Assembly: GCA_907164885.2 (NCBI GenBank)
Contig: OU015496.1
Span: forward strand, 138,123,034-138,187,033
Direction: 5' to 3'
Length of the DNA stretch: 64,000 bases
Source of the DNA: Dolomedes plantarius
Lineage: Eukaryota; Arthropoda; Arachnida; Araneae; Dolomedidae
How positions within the stretch are numbered: the stretch's first letter is position 1; the number at the start of each line of letters is the position of its first letter. The notes under the pieces are model-generated. The model did not search any database, had not been told where the DNA came from, and saw nothing but the letters and a program-made list of their open reading frames with translations. A program made the translations under genes and the position numbers. This document shows positions 10,960 through 21,557 of this stretch, in pieces.

Positions 10960-12170
10960 ACCAATATGTATTTGGACACCCATGCAAATGATGATATCTG
11001 AGGTCCTGATATACGTCACGACCTCTGCCATTAAATATAGTGTACGAAACAACATTAACATTAGTCGCATGCGAAATTCCATGAAGTGCAGAGTTATCTG
11101 ATTTCTAGAAAGATGTAATCGTCGGGTATCACAGAAATGGCCGATCTTTAAGGGACATATCTAGCGAACTGAATTACCCAAAATCGACAGTGGTCTACGT
11201 GATTCAGAAGTGGAAAGTGAGCGGTGATTGTCGGAATGTGCCCCGAGTCGGCAGACCCAAGAAACTGGGAGTAAAGACCAACGGGTGCTGTCCAGAGAAA
11301 TTCGGAAAAACCGCACACAATTGATGGCCCACATACTCCAGGAGTTTCAACACGCATCCGGGAGTGTTGTTTCAATGATACCATCCGTAAGGAATCACAT
11401 CCGCTTGGTTTTCATCGTCGTGCTGCCGCCCATAAGCCTTTAATCATAAGCCTCAAGTCCAACCTCGCTGCTCGGTTCATGTAGAGCAAAGCCCGTTGGA
11501 AGTGGGCCATAGATCAGTGGAAACAGGTTCTCTGGAGCGACGAATCAAGGTTCACCCTCTACCGTTCGGATGGTAGGGTCTGGCGCCTGTCTGGAGAACG
11601 CCTCATGCCAGAATGCATTGCGCCCACAGAAAAGTTCGGCGGAGGTGGAATTAAGGACTGGGGGTGTTTTTCCTGGTAAGGACTGGGACCCTTGGTTCTA
11701 ATTCATGGCAAGCTCAATGCCGACGCTTACTGCACTATTTTGATGACAGTGTGCTTCCTGCGTTGTGGCAGTTCCACGGGTTAGACCCATGTTACTTTCA
11801 GGACGACAACGCCAGCTGTCATGTTGCGAGGTCTAGCATGAATTGGTATGGTGATAATGGGGTTAACCGAATGGACTGGCCTGCCCACAGGCCAGACTGA
11901 ACCCTATCAAGAACCTCTGGGACAAGTTGGATCTGGGACAAGTTGGAATTAATGGGTGCAACAACCGTCGAAAATCGGCGAAGGAACTTACAAGTCTTCT
12001 CCAAGCCGAGTGGAAGACTAGCCGACATACAAAGACTTGTGGAAAGCATGCCCCGGAGGGTTGAGGCTGCAATTGCCTCTCGTGGAGGCTTTACCAACTA
12101 TTGAATATGAATAAATTTTGTTTGTGTTTTTCTATCACAGGTTTCTAAATTCTTATTGGTAGATAGTGTA
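10960..12170 (+). mobile_element. Decayed Tc1-like element
   Basis: The region around the pseudogene at 11040-12104 has the layout of a Tc1 element. A leader starts near 10960 with TGTATTTGGACACCCATGCA, and a short 3' tail follows the stop. I cannot match a right-hand inverted repeat with confidence, so the boundaries are approximate. Confidence 0.5.
11040..12104 (+). pseudogene. Tc1-like transposase pseudogene
   Basis: Frames joined by eye give SLRDISSELNYPKSTVVYVI (HTH), GRPKKLG (linker), [20 protein letters not shown], a [17 protein letters not shown] block, LGPLVLIHGKLNADAYC and CYFQDDNASCHVARSSM, ending SMPRRVEAAIASRGGFTNY at a TGA (12102-12104). The first two catalytic Asp are kept. 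A one-base deletion after HRPD breaks the frame, and the expected catalytic Glu reads Lys (NPIKNLW) at the 34-residue spacing. Stops also lie after AARFM and after GCFSW. It is not functional. Confidence 0.82.
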
Positions 12171-12543
12171 CATCATATGTACTTTTGATAGCAGTGCAAC
12201 TTAAAATAGCTCAACACATTTTTATACTATCTTCCAATGGAGAGTTTGGGAAATTAAATTGTTATAAATTTTATCACATTCTCTGACAATTATAGTTACT
12301 TAAAATACATTCCACACTTGTTTCTTTTATAAAATTTCTGTGTTATGTAACACTGTAAGCGGCACCATACACAAGGAATGGGTTAGAACGTAGAGAAACT
12401 TACTTGCTATGATTCCTTATAGTAGAGGATACGAGTCTTGATCATAAAAGGTGGCTAAGAAAGTTCCGGTCAAATTGACTTAATCTGTCCATAGGGTGTA
12501 CATATAGGTAATAAGTCGTCATGCATTCACCGTCCTTTACCGA
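12105..12543. other. AT-rich spacer
   Basis: Short 3' tail of the Tc1 remnant, then anonymous sequence. No gene seen. Confidence 0.4.
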
Positions 12544-12887
12544 TTGACTCTGTTAAGTCAAAAATTTACCTTAACTGTCATTTTTGTAAACTATGCATAG
12601 AGTAGGTAAAATTACTGAAGATTACTCATCCATTTCTTCTGTATATACTGTAGCAGAAATGCGTAAAATTCAAATAGTATTCATTCCTCATCAGGTTCGC
12701 TTTATTTACCCATTAAGTGTATGTATGTATGAGAAACAAAGCGTCTTTCTTTTTCCTCCCATTTATAGACCGATTCTGCTAATTCAAAAATTTACATTAC
12801 TTATCATTTTTGCAAACTATGCCCAAAATTGGTGAAATTACTGAAAATTGGTCATTCATTTTTTTGTAGATACTACAGGAGAAATAC

Positions 12888-12996
12888 TCAACGTCAGAGA
12901 CTGGAAAGCTGTGGCTCACAGAAGAAAGGACTGGTTCCGTCTTCTTGAGAAAGTCAGAGTCCAACCAGGACTGTCGAGATATTGATGATGACGATG
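12888..12996 (+). mobile_element. 5'-truncated LINE 3' end with 13-bp target duplication
   Basis: 109 bp are inserted in the tandem array between two copies of ACAGGAGAAATAC (12875-12887 and 12997-13009), a clean 13-bp target-site duplication. One plus frame reads a C-terminal LINE reverse-transcriptase tail, with NVRDWKAVAHRRKDWF then LLEKVRVQPGLSRY and a stop, followed by a TGATGATGACGATGAC tail. The layout (tail peptide ending in a PGL-type motif, simple 3' tail, no poly-A) fits an RTE-like LINE. The 5' truncation is extreme. Confidence 0.75.
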
Positions 12997-13534
12997 ACAG
13001 GAGAAATACGAAAAATTCAAATGCTAGTTATTCCTCATCGGGTTCTCTTTATTTGCCCATTGAGTGTATGCACAGATGAGAGACAATACTTCTTTCCTTT
13101 GTCTCTCATTTACAGACCAACTCTGCTAATTCGAAAATTTACCTTAATTGTTATTTTTGCATACTATACCCAGAATAGGTAAAATTACTAAAAATTACTC
13201 GTTCATTTCTTCTGTAGATACTACAGCAGAAATAGGAAAAATTCAAATGTTAGTCATTCTGATCAGGTTCGATTTATTTGCCCATTTGGTGTATTGATGA
13301 AAGAGAAATAATACGTCTTTCCTTTTCCTCGCATTTGCAGACCAAATCTGCTAATTCAAAATTTAGATTAATTTCCATTTTTGCAAAATATGCCCAGAAA
13401 AAGGTAAAATTACTGAATTTTCTTCAGTATTTAATTCGCGTAGTATCATTCATTTCTTCTGTAGATACTACAGGAGAAATACGAAAAATTCAAATGTTAG
13501 TTATTTCTCATCGGGTTCCCTTTACTTGCCCAAA

Positions 13535-13751
13535 AGTGCCCTTTACACTACGTTCTTTCGCGAGTGCTTGGAGCGTACGGGATTGCGCGCACGCTCCAAG
13601 CACTCGCAAAAGAGCGTACGGGATTGCGCGCTGGAAAACTTGCAGTTCGCTCAAAAGCAGCTTTCCCTTCCTCTCCGACACCTTCACACGTGCACTCAAT
13701 CGCGCGGGATCGTGGTTTCACGCGGGAAAGAGCGTACGTGTAAAGGGCGCT
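13535..13751. mobile_element. GC-rich MITE with internal hairpin
   Basis: 217 bp interrupt one unit of the tandem array. The ends are inverted: left AGTGCCCTTTACAC, right read inward AGCGCCCTTTACAC, then ACG and CTTTCGCG/CTTTCCCGCG. Inside are a perfect 16-bp inverted repeat (13561-13576 against 13591-13606) and a 20-bp direct repeat, GAGCGTACGGGATTGCGCGC (13571-13590 and 13612-13631). GC content is far above the surroundings. No coding capacity. The superfamily is unresolved because the target duplication cannot be read unambiguously. Confidence 0.75.
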
Positions 13752-13950
13752 ATTAGGTGTATGCATAGATGAGAAACAATACTTCTTTCCTTTGTCTCTC
13801 ATTTACAGACCAACTCTGCTAATTCAAGAATTAACTTTATTTGTTATTTTTACAAACTATGCCTAGAGTAGGTAAAATTACTGAAAATTACACATTCGCT
13901 TCTTCTGTAGGTACTATAGAAGAAATGAGAAAATTCAATTCCTAGTTATT

Positions 13951-14500
13951 CGTCCTTCAATTTGGTTGCGTACTGCATACATCAAAAAGGCAAACATTCA
14001 AATTTGTTCATTGTTTATCAAATTTTGGCCTTAGTTCCAGAGAAAAAAATACTAAAAATTATACTAGGGGGAGGGGGTAACTAGGTGGTATAATATAATT
14101 ATATTAGGGGGTATAAAGGGTTGTAACAAACAATACATCCGGGTTTTACTAAAAAAAGGGATAATATGCAAATTAGAAGATTAAGTATCCTCCAGGGGGG
14201 TATCGAGTTTGACAGAAGAGAATATTATAACTTAGGTTTTATGAAGGATGCCATGTATAAATTATACATCAGAAACACGCATCATCTGCTGTTTAACATC
14301 TCGTTAGACATACCCATACGTCATCACATGTTACATGATCTCATATCGCATAGTTAATTTGGGAACCAATTGGCCATGCGTCGTCAACGTAATATCTTAT
14401 TTCCTATTTAGGATATTATCGCGGAATCTCAAGCCGGCAGGAATTAATTCTATCCCATATAACGTTGGAATACTACGCCAGATACAGCTAGGCATTCAAT
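13951..14500. other. Non-coding, short G-rich runs
   Basis: No gene seen. It holds GGGGGAGGGGG near 14065-14076 and several GGGG runs to 14200. Confidence 0.4.
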
Positions 14501-14502
14501 TA

Positions 14503-14550
14503 TAACACACACACACACACACACTATATATATATATATATATATGTGTT
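14503..14550. repeat. (AC)n(TA)n microsatellite
   Basis: An AC run passes into a TA run and is bracketed by TTATAACAC and its complement GTGTTATAA. Confidence 0.95.
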
Positions 14551-14849
14551 ATAATTTAACGGCTCTGGCTTTTAATTAGCACCACAAGGGTCGAAATCGG
14601 ACTTCTATTCATATATAAAATTCTTTATACCATAATACTATACGAGGTCTTTCATTGTTTAATATCCTGAAAAAGGCCCAAAACATAAAGTCATGCTTAG
14701 TGGAGTTGATTAGAATACCACATTATCCTTTAAATGTCTCTTTATTTTGACATTTGTGTTTGTTAAGGGAATTTTAGAAAAGTATCCAAGTATCAAATCA
14801 CTAAGGAAGTTTATAATAATACAACCTAAGAGATATTTGTTGTATCCAA

Positions 14850-14886
14850 CCACACACACACACACACACACACACAGATATATATA
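14850..14886. repeat. (CA)n microsatellite with TA end
   Basis: A CA run followed by GATATATATA, directly abutting the left end of the transposon at 14887. Confidence 0.95.
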
Positions 14887-16721
14887 CAGGGTGTCCATAA
14901 TTAAAGTCCAACTTTCAAAAGCCTGCAAAAAAAGAACCACTGGTCAGAGTGACATCAAATTTGAACTGAATATACTGGAAGAAGGGGGAAACGAAAATGG
15001 CATAATAAAAAAAATCCAAAATGTATCAATAGATGTCGCTGTAAGCGGCATACTATGCAAACAAATTACATGACACTCATGCGCAGGACACATTGCATGT
15101 GGTATAAAAGTGCGGGATATGTGGCGTTCCCATCATATTGTATCTCAGTAGCTTGTCATGAGTCTCTCATTGAAGGATCGCGCTATTCTGGTGAACCTCT
15201 TCTACAAGAACGACGACTGTGAGCCTGCAGCTTTAAAGAAATTCCGGTCATTAAAGGGAATGAAAAAAGGCTGTGGTCCGATTTCTGCAAAGGGTCTAAA
15301 GAATATGATTCAGAAATTTGAAGAAACGGGTTCTTTTGAAGTGAAATCTGGCAGAGGGAGGAAATCAATTGCTTCGACGTCAGTAGTCGTAGTAGAAGTG
15401 GCCACCGCATTAGAGGAAGGGACGAGCAGTGGTGTGCAAACATGCAGCGCTCGTGGTATTGCCCGGTGTTTAGACATGCCTGCGAGTACGGTGCACAAAA
15501 TTATACGCAATATCCTATTGCTATCCATACAAAATTACAAATGTTCAGGAGTTGATTCTTGCTGACCTGCCAAGAAGACAGGCGTTTTCTCTGGAATTTC
15601 TCGCTCACATGGAAGTGGACAATGAATGTCCATGGAACATTTTGTGGACAGATGAAGCCCATTTCCACCTCCACGGGTTTGTCAACACACAAAATTGCAG
15701 GATATGGGCAAAGGAAAACCCATTCGCAACTCAACCAGTACAGATGCATTCACCAAAGGTAACAGTGTGGTGCGGGTTGACGGCATCGTGTATGGTAGGA
15801 ACATTTTTTATCGAGGAGATAGGTCCTGTGGGCCCTGTTACCTGTACGTGAATGGTAAACTGTATGCTAGTCTTTTGCGCAGCCAGGTTATTCCAACACT
15901 TCAACAGCGTGCATGTCTGGATAGAATCCTTTTCATGCAAGATGGCGCTCCTCCGCACATCGCAAAGCCAGTCATGCAACTGCTAAAGAGGCATTTCGGA
16001 AATAATCGACTTATCAGCCGTCATTGTCCAACAGCCTGGCCTCCAAGATCACCAGACCTCAATCCTTGTGACTTCTGGCTGTGGGGTTGTCTTAAAAATG
16101 TTGTGTACAGTGGCCCGATTGCAAATTTAGCTGAATTGAAGGCACGGATTGCGCAACACATTCGCAACGTCACCCCTGAGACACTCCGGTCTGTTGTGGA
16201 ACATGCTGTTTATCGCTTTCAGCTTGTGGCGGACAATGGTGGAAAGCATATGGAACCTGTCTGTCGCAAGTCTAGCGATAATTAACAGGCGTTTCTATTG
16301 TTGCTTTTTATGCGGTTTTTGGCCCAAGGACAATTAAAAGCCAATTTTCCCATCCAATGTGGTACGACCTTGCCGTGGTGGATGGGCTTTCCACTAAAAG
16401 TGCCACAAATGTTGACTGACTTGGAAGTCATTTTTTCCGTCAAATGACCCAAACACACATGCACTTTGAACACTACAGTTGGTTTACTGTGCAACTTATG
16501 CCAAAGCCGTCGTATTTCGATTCAAAATGTCACTTGTAGCCGAATCTACTTTCATTATGCCACTTACAGCTCCATCTATTGATACATTTTGGAACTTTTT
16601 TTATTATGCCAAATCGTTTCCCCCTTCTTCCAGTATATTCAGTTCAAATTTGAAGTCATTCTGACCAGTGCTTCTTTTTTTGCAGCCTTTTGAAAGTGGG
16701 ACTTTAATTATGGACACCCTG
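14887..16721 (+). mobile_element. Long-TIR mariner-related transposon
   Basis: Inverted repeats of roughly 155 bp run inward from CAGGGTGTCCATAATTAAAG on the left and the matching complement on the right (CTTTAATTATGGACACCCTG, ending 16721, with small differences inside). TA precedes the left end; the right flank reads AATATA, so the target duplication is imperfect. Both flanks are TA-rich. The 1.8-kb unit carries a transposase broken by two frameshifts. The first 19 bases equal those of the deleted element at 29648. Confidence 0.87.
15158..16285 (+). pseudogene. Mariner-superfamily transposase, two frameshifts
   Basis: ATG at 15158 opens SLKDRAILVNLFYKND and MIQKFEETGSFEVKSGRGRK (HTH and linker), then ARGIARCLDMPASTVHKIIRNI. 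Near 15515 the frame shifts by one base. It resumes with YPYKITNVQELILADLPRRQ, ILWTDEAHFHLHGFVNTQNC (first catalytic D) and NPFATQPVQMHSPKVTVWCG. A second one-base loss near 15850 separates PVTCT from VNGKLYASLL. The last part keeps MQDGAPPHIAKPV (second D) and SPDLNPCDFWLWG (third D), with 42 residues between them by my count, then NVTPETLRSVVEHAVYRFQL. The stop is at 16283-16285. Everything else looks full length, so inactivation is recent compared with its neighbours. Confidence 0.85.
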
Positions 16722-16747
16722 AATATATATGTATATATATATATATA
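16722..16747. repeat. TA-rich spacer
   Basis: Short TA-rich sequence between two adjacent transposons. Confidence 0.85.
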
Positions 16748-17498
16748 CACATTGTGGTCATAAAAAAATTTGGAGATATATGAACCTCTAGTGGCTGTTC
16801 CGTTTAACCGATCGAGATGAGATTTTATATACAGTTATTCAGAGGTATGAGCTCGGGATTCTGTGAACAACAACAAAGTGGCGCTCACGGTTACGGTTTT
16901 AGGTACAAAAACTCGACATTTTTGAATGGCAACGCCTAAATTTTAGGCAAAATTTTAGGCAAATTTTAGGCCACATTTTAGTCGCAAAATGCTCAGCGCA
17001 TGCGAAAACCCTAAAGAGCGTCGGGACGGTACGTGTATCACACAGAATAGATGCATTATGCACGCACAAAAAACAGCTTTGCGAATGGCCTGTGATGGCA
17101 CCTATGTGGAAAATGTGTAATCTAAATAAAAAAAAATTTCCGACCTGTGTTGTCATCGGTGATTGGTGTCTTGCATATGCAAATTTCCTCCGTGTACCTC
17201 GATTATGTTTCTGTAGGCCTTTCGCTGAGCTGTTTTTTTTTTTTTTTTTTTTGTACCTGCATAACGCGTCCGAATTTTGTAATACACGTACTGTTCCAAA
17301 GCTGTTTAGGGTTTTCGCATGAGCTGAGCATTTTGCGATGAGAAAAAGTGGGCGTTGCTATTCGAAAATTTAGAATTTCTGTACCTATAACCGTAACCGT
17401 GTTCTAAATAACTATATCTAAAATCTCACCTCGATCGGTTGAACGGAACAGCCGCTAGAGGTCCATATATCGGCAGATATTTTTTATGACCACCCTAT
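16748..17498. mobile_element. Fold-back element with ~300-350 bp arms
   Basis: The 750-bp unit is nearly one large inverted repeat. The left arm (about 16748-17100) and right arm (about 17205-17498) share GGTCATAAAAAA at the tips, then ACCTCTAG.GGCTGTTCCG, CGATCGAG.TGAGATTTTA, CGGTTACGGTT, TCGCAAAATGCTCAGC.CATGCGAAAACCCTAAA and AAACAGCT. A poly-T run of about 20 lies at 17233-17253. Mirrored ORFs on opposite strands (16899-17156 minus, 17092-17322 plus) translate to similar peptides only because of the palindrome. The tip sequence resembles mariner-type ends. No transposase is encoded. Confidence 0.8.
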
Positions 17499-17501
17499 AA
17501 A

Positions 17502-17575
<74 letters not shown>

Positions 17576-17600
17576 TATATGTGTGTGCGTGTGTGCATGT
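17499..17600. repeat. (TA)n(GT)n microsatellite
   Basis: A TA run of more than 60 bases followed by a GT/GC run, directly beside the fold-back element. Confidence 0.95.
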
Positions 17601-19020
17601 ATAAGAATCCTGATTCATACAAATGTTCTTTCTAGCCATAATTATGTAAAAATTCAGTTTATTTTTAATGTGGTATCTTTAGGGGAGTACACGATTTTAA
17701 TCTACCAATCCAGTAGCTTTCTTATTAATCCAGTAGCCTCGTAGTCTTGATCAGCAACAATAAAAACCAGAATTAGAAGGTCATTAAATTAAGCTTTTAC
17801 ATCGGTTGAAGCAAAACTATAAAATATTTGCCTTTTATGACGATGAAAAACAGTATCCCGCGGACGAAAACAAAAACAAATTACTTACACAATGTACTAA
17901 GATCTAATATTCTGGACGCCACGGAAAAACAGCTACATCTGAAAACTGCCCACTATTAGCCAAGTGTTTTGTAATGGCACTGATAACGAGTGAAAGATGG
18001 ATTTTTCTCACTTATATTCCCATGATGACTTCTTTCACGATTTTCTTCTACTTTTACCCTTTTTTGTCAGTCTAGATCAAAGCTAGAGAAGACACTTGTG
18101 GAAAAAAAAATAATAGCTTACGACATGTCATGTGACCACTCTCATCTGTCATCGGCGAAGGGACTGTATAGGATATTTAGGTGATAATTCAAGATCAGTT
18201 TTATTTCTTTCCAGTTTCTTAGGCAGAATTTCCATATAGAGGATATAAGATATATCTCAGGGAGATCGAGGGAAATGACAAGTATTCTTTCCGTATTCAC
18301 AGCATCAGTTTGTTTAGTTTCACTGTCCTTTTTTGTATTTTTACTCTAAAATACAATTTTAATCATGCTTATTACGAGTATATCGCATAGCTTATAACAA
18401 AAATATTTTTTTTCAAACGATGCTAGTTCACCTGTTTTAAAGAAATGTCACATTTATAAACTTAGTTTGATTGGGGTAAACACATTTAATTTACCATACA
18501 AAGTGTTTCAGATATATATAATTTTTTTAATATTTTATATCTTTGATTATTTTATAAATAATCTTTTTACGACTTTTATTAAATCCAAATGGGTTTTAAT
18601 AGATTAAAATAGAAAACAAGTCTGGAAATTAAAGTAGGAGTATTTCTTTTCTTAGATCCTATGCGGAAATTTCATTGGTAATTATAAATACATATTTACA
18701 TATTTACGAAAATTATAAAAAAGCATATTACTTAAAAATTTCATAAGCGACTAATGTAATTAACTATATTTTAGTGTTCTTCCCTTTTTATTAAAATATT
18801 TATTTTATACTATCTTTCAGATTTAAAATGAGCAATAAAATTTTTAAAAATGTACTAAATCTGATAATGGACTACTTAAACCTACAAGAAAATTATTTTT
18901 CCTAATAATTTTTACTATATTTTATAGTTAAATAAATGTATAAAAAAGCTTATTTTTTCTTATATTTAATTTTTTAACATTGCTAATTTATGTCCCTTGT
19001 GCATTTTTTTTTACTTCATT
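17601..19020. other. AT-rich non-coding stretch
   Basis: No gene found. Near 18123 lies a second copy of CATGTCATGTGACCACTC, also present near 6852. Confidence 0.4.
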
Positions 19021-20460
19021 TAACTATTTCAGACGCATCTCTGCATATAGATGCAGAGATGCGTCGATATGGATCTCTGCAGAAAATTCGATAGATTTAG
19101 ACTTATAGAATTCACTCTTTTCTCTTATTGGCATGAAGTGCATAGCTAAAATTTTTCTGAGTTGTATCACGCTACTGAATTTTGCTTTTGTAGAAGAAAT
19201 GATAGCCTTTATGAATTTAATTCAGAAATCTTCGAAAGTTTTTTTCCAAATAATTGGTTGGTTATTAAGCTATTTGTATGAGTCAGCTATCTTACGACAC
19301 ATCTCTGCATATATTTGGTTGGCCAAATAGTTCGTTCGGTTTTTAGTTCGATGGTTCTGATAGCGCTTAGTTATCTTGAACTTCATTCGAAACAATTTTT
19401 TTAGATTGTGTTGGGACAGTTGTCATATCAGCGTGCATTTAAAATAAACACTTATCAAATTCGGGGAATTTTTGTGTAGCCATTTTAATATTGAGGGTCA
19501 GAAAAAATAAGCAACATTTTATGCAATGTAAGTTTTTATAAAATGGAAGTTGCCTGAAAGGTGACAGAAGTTAATGAACAAAAGAGTGAACATTTTCAAT
19601 AAGGTTATGAGGTATTGAATCAAAATTAACCCCCGTCTGGTTTAAACAAATCACAGTTTAAAGAAGAAGAAGCATGAATGCAAATGAGCGGTGCTTTTCT
19701 ACTGGACGGGAATCCCCGTGGGTAGCGTACACACGCGACAGTCAGAGGGAGAACGCCACGAGGCGAGACAGGAGCAAGGCGAGGAAGGAGTGAAAAAAAT
19801 TGAAGTGAAGATCGTTTTGCCGTACAGCCGTTGGACATTATCAAGTTTACCGAAGGCGTTTGGAATTAAGGGTCAAGACAGAAAGGTTATTGGAGCGAAT
19901 TGTACAATCAGTGGAGTGGCTCAATTCTGGCAGGGTTTCCGTAATATAGATACCGGGATTAACACGTGCAATAAATTCCCCGTCTCTGATAGCAATGAGT
20001 ACGGTAATTATGTAGCCTAATTGTTGCTATAATAAATAGAGCTTAGTGGAGAAAACCTCGTCTCATCTAATGATGAGTTCGTTGCATTAGTGTGTACGTT
20101 ACCGCAAACTAAGGTAATGGAAACCGGAAACTTCACAAAGTTATTGGTGAAAACCAAAAATGGCTCTTTTATTTTTACTTTAAAAACCGAAAGAACTTTT
20201 CGGCCAACCCAAAAGATGTGTCAATAAGCCTTTCTGCAGCTAGTTCAATTCATTTCATATGATATATAGTCTCTATGAACGTTGCTTAATTCAGTATATT
20301 CCATAAGCCTATCCAAATAATTGATGGATTATTAAAACGTACTTGTTTCAGTATTTTATTTTACGACGTATCTCTGCATCTATATGCAATTCTGCAGATT
20401 GTTCAATTCAGTTCATATGATATAGTCTTTATGAATGTAATGACAATCGTGGTATCGAGT
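19021..20460. repeat. Palindrome-bearing tandem repeat, 3 copies
   Basis: Three diverged units share ACGAC/ACGCATCTCTGCAT, TCTGCAG, a TTTATGAAT.TAATTCAG block and CCAAATAATTG.TGG.TTATTAA. The first has a perfect hairpin: 15-bp arms at 19032-19046 and 19051-19065 around a 4-base loop. The second is split by a mariner derivative inserted in the equivalent of the loop (19314-20212). The third (from about 20367) has a decayed hairpin. The unit is about 180 bp, but the first has extra sequence. Confidence 0.65.
19314..20212. mobile_element. Mariner (irritans-like ends) non-autonomous derivative
   Basis: The left end reads TTTGGTTGGCCAAATAGTTC then GTTCGGTTTTTA. The right end, read inward, is TTTGGGTTGGCCGAAAAGTT then CTTTCGGTTTTTA. 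These are classic mariner terminal repeats. The first ~300 bp resemble mariner leader sequence. The centre (about 19640-20130) is GC-richer, unrelated to transposase, and holds a 109-codon ORF (19691-20020) that I do not recognise. It is either a mariner whose gene was replaced or a mariner with a nested insertion. Confidence 0.65.
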
Positions 20461-21554
20461 AGTCATTGCGGTTCTTTCACTCAAATGGAGATACCTATGT
20501 CGGACGAAAGACGTTTACTGAACTTGATACATAACATGTACACAACAATAAATTGTGATTTACACACAAATGAAGTTCTATGGTAATCTATCCTAATCGC
20601 TTGAGTATTTATATCTCCCTGAAAAAGTTTGCACAGAGGGATCGTAACACTTGCCACCAACCTTCGCTCTGGGTCTCCTACCTCTGGCTCTCCCAATGCT
20701 CATCTAACTTTATCTTTTGCCCTGGCCTTCAACCCCTATCTGGGGGCACACCTGTCATTCCTGAATTTCCACCTAGACCACACACACCGCCATGTCCTGC
20801 AAACTCTTTCCATATCTTAGTATCAGGCATCAGCCTCTATCTAAAAGCGCCTCATACTACAATGAATTTTGCTTAATTTAATAGACTTCATAGGTTTCTC
20901 CATTTGATTGGTAGAATATTTACTGCATATTCAGCAACGAACCTCTGTCTGATAAAAGTGTCGATACTTTAGACAATAAAATATAATAGCCAAACTTCAA
21001 TTCAAAAAGTTTTGCCTGTTTATGATTTCAGTTTAATATTATTTTTAATCTCCTGCCACAAACCTTGTACCTTACGATATTTTTTTATTTCATTACTAGC
21101 TATTATATATTTTGTACTTTTCAGCGATAGAGCTGGATTTATCACATTTCAGCCAAATTCTGATAATATATAATTACCAACAGTTATTTATGCAAGTGTT
21201 TTCCTGATTGTGTTTAGTTGTATGACAATTTATATTCACTACACCTTGTCACGTTATTAGGCAAGTAGTTAATAATGACGTACAAACTAGAAACTAGTGA
21301 TTGCAGAGTTTTACTGACCAGTAATCAAGTAAATTTCTGATCCCTTTCGATTGTTTTTCTCATCTCGTGTAATGTGCAAACCGCCCTGAAGAAAATGTTA
21401 CCATGAATTCAGGAATTTAGGAAATAAGCATGCCCTAAAAATGCTCCTGTAGGCGAAATTTGTTCTAGATGTCTACTATTCGATTATTATAACTTTCATT
21501 TTTATACAAATTTTGTATATCTGAAAAGATTACATGTTTTTAACTTTTATTTTT
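20461..21554. other. Non-coding stretch
   Basis: A pyrimidine-rich, GC-richer island at about 20620-20830 has no recognisable product. The rest is AT-rich. Confidence 0.35.
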
Positions 21555-21557
21555 CAG

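Larger units (their letters stand above)
12544..13950. repeat. Tandem repeat array, ~226-bp unit, about 5 copies
   Basis: The phrase CTGCTAATTCAAAAATTTAC and its variants recur at 12545, 12774, 13121, 13346 and 13814. Around it each unit has GAGAAACAATACTTC, CATTTACAGACC, TATGCCCAGA.TAGGTAAAATTACTG, TTCTTCTGTAGATACTACAGGAGAAAT and a TCGGGTT..CTTTA..TGCCCATT block. Raw spacings are 229, 347, 225 and 468. Removing the two insertions (12888-12996 plus its target duplication, and 13535-13751) leaves 225-229 each, apart from an extra ~28 bp near 13420. Short ORFs across the array are artefacts of the repeat. Confidence 0.85.

Noticed and set aside
13278..13802. Several overlapping ORFs of 63-164 codons on both strands
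   Set aside because: They run through the tandem array and the palindromic MITE; the reading is a by-product of the repeats.
17092..17341. ORF with a TRTVPKLFRVFA peptide that also occurs on the other strand
   Set aside because: The apparent duplication is the two arms of a fold-back element read in opposite directions.
18117..18140. Dispersed repeat shared with 6846-6869
   Set aside because: Only an 18-base core is exact and the flanks align poorly, so it is noted but not called as a feature.
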